Of a DNA stretch of 64,000 bases, positions 58,595 to 64,000 are shown piece by piece; positions within the stretch are counted from its first letter, which is position 1; every line of letters begins with the position of its first letter. The translations under genes were made by a program, and so were the position numbers. The DNA comes from Silvimonas soli (lineage in GTDB: Bacteria > Pseudomonadota > Gammaproteobacteria > Burkholderiales > Chitinibacteraceae). A model generated the notes under the pieces. That model was given only the letters and a program-made list of their open reading frames with translations. It had not been told where the DNA came from and did no database searches. The stretch is from contig NZ_CP106736.1 in NCBI RefSeq assembly GCF_030035605.1, positions 2,728,001 to 2,792,000 on the forward strand. Direction: 5' to 3'.

Positions 58595-60340
58595 TCAGTT
58601 TTGAGCGAGGGCCAGAAAAGCGTGAATCTGGGCCACCACCGCGGCTCCTTCACCCACCGCCGCCGCCACGCGTTTAGTCGAACCGGAGCGCACGTCGCCA
58701 ATCGCAAACACGCCTTTCACACTGGTTTCCAGTGGATGCGACGGGATAAACCCGGTGCCGGCGGCATCTTGCCCGGTCGGTACAAAGCCTTTGTTATCAA
58801 TACGCACGCTGCAACTGCGCAGCCAGTCGGTATTCGGGTCGGCACCGATAAACAGAAATACATGGCGTAGCGGCATGCTATTGTTTTCCACTTGGTCATT
58901 GGCGCGCGTGGTGCGATAGCCCACGGTAGTCAGGCCATGTTCATCGCCTTCAAAACCCGTGATCTCGGAATGCGGATGCATGATGATGTTCGGCAGCGCG
59001 GCCAGTCGCTCAATCAGATAACGCGACATACTGGCCTGCAAATTGGGCGCGCGAATGATCACGTGCACTTTGGCGGCATGCGCGGCCAGATAAACAGCAG
59101 CCTGGCCCGCCGAATTGCCACCGCCAACCAGCATGACTTCTTCATCACGGCACAGTTTGGCCTCAACTGGTGATGCCCAGTAATACACGCCGCGTCCTTC
59201 ATAGCGCTCAAGCTGGTCAATCGCCGGTCGCCGGTACACAGCGCCGCTGGCAATGACCAGGGTGCGCGTGGGAATGCGGCGACCATCTTTTAATTCCAGC
59301 GCCAGCGGCTGGCTGTCGCAATGCAGGGCTTTGACTTCCAGCGGGATCGCCAAATGCGCGCCAAATTTCTGCGCCTGCACCAGCGCCCGCCCGGCCAATG
59401 CCTGGCCCGAAATGCCGGTCGGGAAGCCCAGGTAGTTCTCAATGCGGGAACTGGCTCCGGCCTGGCCACCGGGCGCGCGGCAATCAAACACGGCCACTGA
59501 CAAACCTTCCGATGCAGCGTAAACCGCTGCCGCCAACCCGGCAGGCCCCGCGCCGACCACGATGACGTCGTAAACAAAGTCGGGTGCAAACTCCGGCAAT
59601 AGCCCCAGATGCGAGGCTAGTTCGCCTTCGTTCGGCGCCCGCAGAATGCTGCCGTCCGGGCAAATCACTAGCGGGAAATCGCTGGGCTTGGTGGCGGTGC
59701 GTTCGAGTAACTGCACGACATCGGCGTCTGAGTGGGCATCCATCACCGTATGGGGGTAGGCGTTACGGCGCAAAAAGCTCTGCAAACCGTGCAGCTTGCC
59801 ATCGGAATCACCGCCGACCAGCACCAATCCGCGACCTTTTTCCAGCAAGCCAACCCGACGCAAGATCAAGGCGCGCATGATGCGTTCGCCCAGCTCCGCT
59901 TCAGCCACAATCAACGCACGCAGCCGTTCCGGCGCAATCAGCAGTGTGCGTACCGGCGTTAACGCCAGGCCATCAACCAGCGCCGGTTTGCCCGATAGCT
60001 GACCGACTTCCGCCATGAACTCGCTCGGGCCTTGTTCCACGATATTGGTGGAATTGCCCAAACCGTCATGCGAGATGATTTGTACCCGGCCTTCCAGAAT
60101 GACAAACATGCCCGGGCCGGTGTGGCCGGTTTCAAATAGCAAGGTCTGCGCGGCGTATTCGTGAACTGTGCCGAAGCTGCGCATGCGCTCGATCTCGGCG
60201 GCAGTCAGATGTGGAAAACGCTGATGATGGCGTGGCTCCAGCGCGGAAAACGGGGCTTCGGAGCTATTGGCCAACGGGTCCAGCCCGGCCAGTTCCGGCG
60301 GGATGGCGTTGGGCGCAAGCGCGGTGTCGGTGGTGATCAT
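58595..60340 (-). CDS. Fusion of cyclic-nucleotide-binding and thioredoxin-reductase-like domains
   Basis: The ATG at 60340 gives 581 residues. A cNMP-binding domain covers about 45-165 (TLLFETGHTGPGMFVILEGR). A middle thioredoxin-like stretch near 185-255 leads to a FAD/NAD(P)H oxidoreductase domain with VVGAGPAGLAAAVYAASEG near 280, GGNSAGQAAVYLA near 440 and GVFAIGDVRSGSTKRVAAA near the end. The CxxC redox centre of true thioredoxin reductase is replaced by WASPVEA, so disulfide reduction is unlikely. It may be a signal-controlled NAD(P)H flavoprotein. Such fusions are known, but their role is poorly defined. It is a single gene. Confidence 0.88.
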   Translation of the reverse strand: MITTDTALAPNAIPPELAGLDPLANSSEAPFSALEPRHHQRFPHLTAAEIERMRSFGTVHEYAAQTLLFETGHTGPGMFVILEGRVQIISHDGLGNSTNIVEQGPSEFMAEVGQLSGKPALVDGLALTPVRTLLIAPERLRALIVAEAELGERIMRALILRRVGLLEKGRGLVLVGGDSDGKLHGLQSFLRRNAYPHTVMDAHSDADVVQLLERTATKPSDFPLVICPDGSILRAPNEGELASHLGLLPEFAPDFVYDVIVVGAGPAGLAAAVYAASEGLSVAVFDCRAPGGQAGASSRIENYLGFPTGISGQALAGRALVQAQKFGAHLAIPLEVKALHCDSQPLALELKDGRRIPTRTLVIASGAVYRRPAIDQLERYEGRGVYYWASPVEAKLCRDEEVMLVGGGNSAGQAAVYLAAHAAKVHVIIRAPNLQASMSRYLIERLAALPNIIMHPHSEITGFEGDEHGLTTVGYRTTRANDQVENNSMPLRHVFLFIGADPNTDWLRSCSVRIDNKGFVPTGQDAAGTGFIPSHPLETSVKGVFAIGDVRSGSTKRVAAAVGEGAAVVAQIHAFLALAQN

Positions 60341-60553
60341 TACAAGCGGCCTCTGGGTAAAGATCGCCGCACGCCTGGTTTGCGTGTCTGACGCGAATCG
60401 TACCCGACCAGCATAGATCACTCGTTCGCGCCCGGAAGCGTACTGCTTGCCATGACTGCTGGCCGGTGCAGGGTGGCACTGAAAACAACCAGCCCCACCG
60501 TTGCGGATGGGGCCGACTATCTGGCCAGATGGCGCTGCCTGCGCCAAGGGCTG

Positions 60554-60628
60554 TCAGTGAAACATGATGGCGATCAGGATAATGATCGGAATCGGCACAC
60601 CCAGAAAAAACAGTAGCAAGGAACGCAT
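60554..60628 (-). CDS. 24-residue hydrophobic small protein
   Basis: A short frame on the complement encodes MRSLLLFFLGVPIPIIILIA followed by IMFH, a single membrane-spanning segment with a Gly-Val-Pro-Ile-Pro centre. AAGGAGA stands at ideal distance (seven bases) before the ATG. It follows the membrane protein at 60675-61628 by 46 bases in the same direction, so the two are likely cotranscribed. It is too short for routine gene finders. A role as partner or regulator of the upstream membrane protein is inferred from position only. Confidence 0.65.
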   Translation of the reverse strand: MRSLLLFFLGVPIPIIILIAIMFH

Positions 60629-60674
60629 GTCAGTCTCCTTAAAAATAGCTCGGCAAGAGCGGGCTCACGGCCAA

Positions 60675-61628
60675 TCAGGCGCGGGCAACAATAACCGGGT
60701 GATCCCGACGTTTGCCGCCCAAGGTGGCAAACAGGCTGGCAAAGAAGGCTCCGCACAGCAAAGCCACAAACATCCACAAAGCGCTGTATGCGGTGGCTTT
60801 ACGGGCTTTATCGGCGGCGGCTTTGGCAGTTTGCGTGGCTTGAGTCACGGTCTGATCCAGCCGCTCATAGGCCTGGCTGACCCGCGTTTCAGCGGTGGCC
60901 TGATCGACCCCGGTCTGGCGAGCGATCACGCTGCCCAGATACTGCTTGTCCTGCGCGTCCAGATTGCCGGTGCGCAAGGCATTGGCAAATATTCGGGTGG
61001 CTTCAGCGCGGCTACTGGCATCTGTAGCCTGGGCTTCGGCAGGTGCCTGGTTGGTGCGGAACAGCGTATCGACAAAGTACCCGGTAGAGTTGGTGCCGGC
61101 GTCGCCACGCGATGTTGCCGTCTGGCTGGCCCCTGCGGCAGCGACACCGGTTGCAGCCGTAGCCACACCGCGTAACGCACCGGCGCCCACTTCAGCACCG
61201 CCGCTTAACACGCTGCCAATGGCGCTGGTCAAAAGGGTGGCAGTAACCAGCGTCGCCACTGCCCACGCCAGCAAGCCGTGCGCGGTGTCGCGAAAATAAA
61301 CCTCATCTACATGAATATCGATCCAGCGATTGCGCAAACGTCCGGCCAGGTAACCACCGAGGCCGGATGCGGCAATTTGCGTTAGCGCCAGCCACACCAC
61401 CGTGGAAATACCGATAGTGGATGCCGTGGCACCCGTGTTGGTCCACGGCGAAATAGCCGATAAACCCAGGCCAAAGCCCAGAATCAGCAAAATGAATGAC
61501 AACGCCGCTGCTGCCGCAGCGCCGGCAAAAACCGCGCTCCACGACAAGCCGCTGGTGAACGAGTGCGATGTGGCGGTGGTCAGTCCGGGGGAAATATGTT
61601 CTGCTGCCAGCGGTGCGGTGGGATGCAT
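60675..61628 (-). CDS. Multi-pass membrane protein of unknown function
   Basis: The 317-residue protein starts MHPTAPLAAEHISPG after the strong site AGGAGG. Membrane segments are near 30-55 (WSAVFAGAAAAAALSFILLI), 70-92, 115-138 and 285-305. A long Ala/Thr-rich region with coiled-coil character lies at about 150-280 (QATAETRVSQAYERLDQTVT, TAKAAADKARKATAYS). The plan resembles predicted inner-membrane proteins found near stress genes, with no assigned role. The 24-residue protein follows in the same unit. Confidence 0.78.
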   Translation of the reverse strand: MHPTAPLAAEHISPGLTTATSHSFTSGLSWSAVFAGAAAAAALSFILLILGFGLGLSAISPWTNTGATASTIGISTVVWLALTQIAASGLGGYLAGRLRNRWIDIHVDEVYFRDTAHGLLAWAVATLVTATLLTSAIGSVLSGGAEVGAGALRGVATAATGVAAAGASQTATSRGDAGTNSTGYFVDTLFRTNQAPAEAQATDASSRAEATRIFANALRTGNLDAQDKQYLGSVIARQTGVDQATAETRVSQAYERLDQTVTQATQTAKAAADKARKATAYSALWMFVALLCGAFFASLFATLGGKRRDHPVIVARA

Positions 61629-61914
61629 GATCCAGTCCTCCTGTAGTGTTGCTGAGCCTGGTCGTGAAGACCAGCGCCTGAGCGTGGATCAATCCCGAGT
61701 GGAATTGTCCAGGCTGATTGCAGCGTAGGCTTGGGCAGGCGGCAAAAATGTAGGCAGAGCCAAGGAACACGGGTAAGACGAATGCGCAAAATGCGGTTGT
61801 CATTGCCGGACAGCACAATGCCAATACCGCGCGGCCCTTGCCAAAAAGCCGCGTGGACGCATGTACTGGTGTGTTGAGCGCCCCTAACCCTTGCTTCACG
61901 AGAACTGGATACCG

Positions 61915-62433
61915 ATGACCGACCCAGCGCACCCAGCTTCAAGCCAGCACACTGGCCATCTGGCAAAGGGCCAGCGCGCCATGCGGGCAATTGCTGCCTT
62001 TGAGGCAGTCAAGGGCATTGCGGCGCTGGCGGCGGGAATCGGACTACTCAGCTTTGTGCATCACGATATCCGGCATCTGGCGCTGGAATTGATTGGCCAC
62101 GTTGGCCTGAGCCCCTACGCCAAATATCCTGCCGTGTTGCTGCATTACGCCGACATGCTGCATGACGCCAACGTGCGGTTGCTGATTCTGGGCGCGCTGG
62201 CTTACGTGGCAATCCGTTTGGGCGAAGCCTGGGGCTTATGGTACGACCGGCCTTGGGCGCAATGGCTGGGCGCTATTTCTGGCGCAATCTATGTGCCGTT
62301 CGAATTGCGCCATTTGCTGGATCATCCAACCATCATCAGCGCTTTGGTCTTGTTCGGTAACGTCGCCATTGTGGTGTTTCTCGCGCTGCGGGTGTGGCGG
62401 CAGCGGCAGGCGCAACGGCACGCAAGAGATTGA
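61915..62433 (+). CDS. DUF2127 family membrane protein
   Basis: The ATG at 61915 gives 172 residues; an ATG at 61891 in the same frame is possible. The pattern IAAFEAVKGIAALAAGIGLL near 27, LHYADMLHDANVRLLILGAL, EAWGLWYDRPWAQWLGAISG and PFELRHLLDHP matches the DUF2127 family of four-helix inner-membrane proteins of unknown role. It ends with a basic tail rich in Arg and Gln. It lies 137 bases before the NRAMP-related gene in the same direction. Confidence 0.85.
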   Translation: MTDPAHPASSQHTGHLAKGQRAMRAIAAFEAVKGIAALAAGIGLLSFVHHDIRHLALELIGHVGLSPYAKYPAVLLHYADMLHDANVRLLILGALAYVAIRLGEAWGLWYDRPWAQWLGAISGAIYVPFELRHLLDHPTIISALVLFGNVAIVVFLALRVWRQRQAQRHARD

Positions 62434-62569
62434 AACCGGCGAAATGCCGGCGACCGGCAATATTTGCTGATGTCAGATAAATCCCGCAAATAAATAGCTT
62501 TGGCACGACTGGCCCCGTATACCGGCGCGGCATCACTCTAGGCCAACGGTTTAACCCTTGGCGGACAAG

Positions 62570-63835
62570 ATGGCACAGAGCGAAAAGCAGCAACGCTGGT
62601 GGCAGCAATTGGGCCCGGGGGTTATTACCGGCGCTGCCGATGATGATCCCAGCGGCATTGCCACGTATTCCCAAGCCGGCGCTGCATATCGTTTTGATGC
62701 CTTGTGGACGCTGTTGCTGTCTTTTCCGCTGATGTATTCCATTCAGGCGATCTCCGCACGCATTGGCCGCACCACCGGCCACGGTCTGGCGACCAACCTG
62801 CGCCGCCATTATTCACCCTGGTTGTTTTATGTGATTGTTTTGCCGATGTTTGTGGCGAATGTGATCAATATCGGCGCTGATCTCTCCGCCATGGGGGACA
62901 GCGCCGCGCTGCTGCTGGGCGGTCGCGGCAAACATCTGTTCATGGTCGGCTTCGGGCTGGTTTGCACCGTCGCCATCGTGATGGTGCCGTACTGGCGTTA
63001 TGCCCGCATCCTGAAATGGCTGACCCTGACGCTGTTTGCCTACGTGGCCGTGATCTTCACCATTACTGTGCCGTGGGGACAGATGCTGCACGGCACGGTA
63101 TTGCCGCATCTCAAATGGGACAGCAAATACATCACCACTGTGGTGGCGATTCTGGGCACCACCATCAGCCCCTATCTGTTTTTCTGGCAGGCCTCGCAAG
63201 AGGTTGAGGAAATCCGCAAGGATCCGGAGCGCGAAGCATTGTTGCGGGCGCCCGAACAAGGCGCTGCCGCCAAGGCGCGCATTCACAGCGATACGCTGAT
63301 AGGCATGGGTTTCTCCACACTGATTGCCTATTGCATCATGGTGTCCACGGCGGTCACGCTGAACATGCATGGCGTGACCGATATCAGCACCACCGCGCAA
63401 GCGGCACAGGCGCTCAAACCGATTGCCGGGCCATTTGCCTTTGCCCTGTTTGCCGCCGGGATCATCGGCACCGGCTTGCTGGGCGTACCGGTGTTGGCTG
63501 CATCGGCGGCATATGCCATTGCTGGTACGCTGCGCTGGAAAAACAGCCTGGAAGACCACGCCAGCAAAGCGCCGCGGTTTTATCTGGTGATTGCTCTGGC
63601 CATTGCCGTTGGCATTGCCATGAACCTGATCCATATCGACCCGATGAAAGCGCTGTTCTGGAGCGCCGTTATCAACGGCGTGGTGGCGGTGCCGATCATG
63701 ATCATCCTGATGCTGATGTGCGCCAACGGCAAAGTCATGGGCCAGTTCGTGGTGACTGGCATTGTGCGAGTGCTGGGCTGGATTGCCACGCTGGTGATGG
63801 CGGTCGCGGTGGTGGCCATGTTTGTGCTGATGTGA
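62570..63835 (+). CDS. NRAMP-related transporter with changed metal-site residues
   Basis: The ATG at 62570 gives 421 residues with eleven hydrophobic segments in the NRAMP pattern. The helix 1 motif, DPGN in manganese and iron NRAMPs, reads DPSG here (residues 26-29). The helix 6 MPH motif is replaced by ISPYLFFWQAS near 195. The conserved Asn, Met and His of the metal site are thus missing, so it is probably not a Mn/Fe importer. It may carry another divalent cation or solute, as other NRAMP-related groups do. The ribosome site is weak (GCGGAC). Confidence 0.88.
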   Translation: MAQSEKQQRWWQQLGPGVITGAADDDPSGIATYSQAGAAYRFDALWTLLLSFPLMYSIQAISARIGRTTGHGLATNLRRHYSPWLFYVIVLPMFVANVINIGADLSAMGDSAALLLGGRGKHLFMVGFGLVCTVAIVMVPYWRYARILKWLTLTLFAYVAVIFTITVPWGQMLHGTVLPHLKWDSKYITTVVAILGTTISPYLFFWQASQEVEEIRKDPEREALLRAPEQGAAAKARIHSDTLIGMGFSTLIAYCIMVSTAVTLNMHGVTDISTTAQAAQALKPIAGPFAFALFAAGIIGTGLLGVPVLAASAAYAIAGTLRWKNSLEDHASKAPRFYLVIALAIAVGIAMNLIHIDPMKALFWSAVINGVVAVPIMIILMLMCANGKVMGQFVVTGIVRVLGWIATLVMAVAVVAMFVLM

Positions 63836-63974
63836 GGTGTTCTGACACTGAGCTGCGACCGTGGCTGACATAGATGCGTGTCTGTGTGGCGTAAACCAGG
63901 TGGCGTCGGCGGCGGCACTCAATTGAATGCATCCGCTTGCCAATCCATCAGCGTTTTAGCCAGGAGTGACCACC

Positions 63975-64000
63975 ATGCCACGCGGAGATAAATCAGCTTA
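63975..64000 (+). CDS. Start of a small MPRGDKSAY-type protein (truncated by window edge)
   Basis: AGGAG stands eight bases before an ATG, and the eight codons seen read MPRGDKSA. This is the conserved beginning of short proteins (about 45-75 residues) annotated as plasmid stabilisation or stress proteins. The call rests on the N-terminus and the strong ribosome site only. Confidence 0.6.

Noticed and set aside
62501..62520. TTGGCACGACTGG as a sigma-54 promoter
   Set aside because: The -24 box fits but no GC stands at the -12 distance.
62813..63943. A 376-codon His/Gln-rich frame opposite the NRAMP-related gene
   Set aside because: The composition is that of a reversed hydrophobic membrane gene; no family pattern or ribosome site.
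1..64000. Mobile elements, CRISPR arrays, tRNA or rRNA genes
   Set aside because: No transposase or integrase frame, no regular spacer repeats and no tRNA-like cloverleaf or rRNA stretch was recognised by eye.

Overview
The window reads as chromosome of a moderately GC-rich Gram-negative bacterium. Outer-membrane porin, periplasmic binding proteins, agmatinase/PotF, many LysR regulators and several GGDEF proteins point to a proteobacterium, most likely a betaproteobacterium (inference; there is no rRNA or marker gene to prove it). No tRNA, rRNA, insertion sequence, phage gene, CRISPR array or origin was seen.

Layout. 1-2132: 3'-truncated GGDEF-EAL sensor. 2325-7646: TetA-type efflux pump with divergent TetR, LysR regulator, two tandem aldo/keto reductases. 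7881-13273: bestrophin-like membrane protein, membrane-anchored TAXI binding protein, diguanylate cyclase, thioredoxin/CcdA pair. 13256-16516: LysR, agmatinase and PotF-like protein. 16600-40640: a large organosulfur-scavenging region. 40822-64000: mixed housekeeping and accessory genes, including a GAF-GGDEF protein, efflux pumps, a DUF1479 oxygenase, an amino-acid-type binding protein with a GGDEF partner, HAD and isochorismatase-type hydrolases, quinone oxidoreductase, a cold-shock protein with a structured leader, a cNMP/thioredoxin-reductase-like fusion, small membrane proteins and an NRAMP-related transporter.

The central region is the main result. It encodes an outer-membrane porin, three SsuA-type binding proteins, four SsuC-type permeases, one SsuB-type ATPase, an ABC exporter, a nitroreductase, three NtaA/DmoA-family FMN monooxygenases, a TauD-type dioxygenase, an amidohydrolase, an alpha/beta hydrolase, an SDR and an aldo/keto reductase. 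It ends in an SfnR-like sigma-54 activator that lacks a sensory domain. Five sequences with correctly spaced -24/-12 elements lie in front of the five transcription units. A shared motif, GCTGTGCGAWWT, occurs in all three promoter regions. The enzymes and binding proteins are nearly free of Cys and Met, as expected of proteins made during sulfur starvation. Together these suggest one sigma-54 regulon that imports organosulfur compounds, oxidatively desulfurises them and processes the carbon products. The substrates are not known from the sequence.

Starts were chosen by Shine-Dalgarno fit and known family N-termini. Promoters, operators and hairpins were read by eye and have not been tested.
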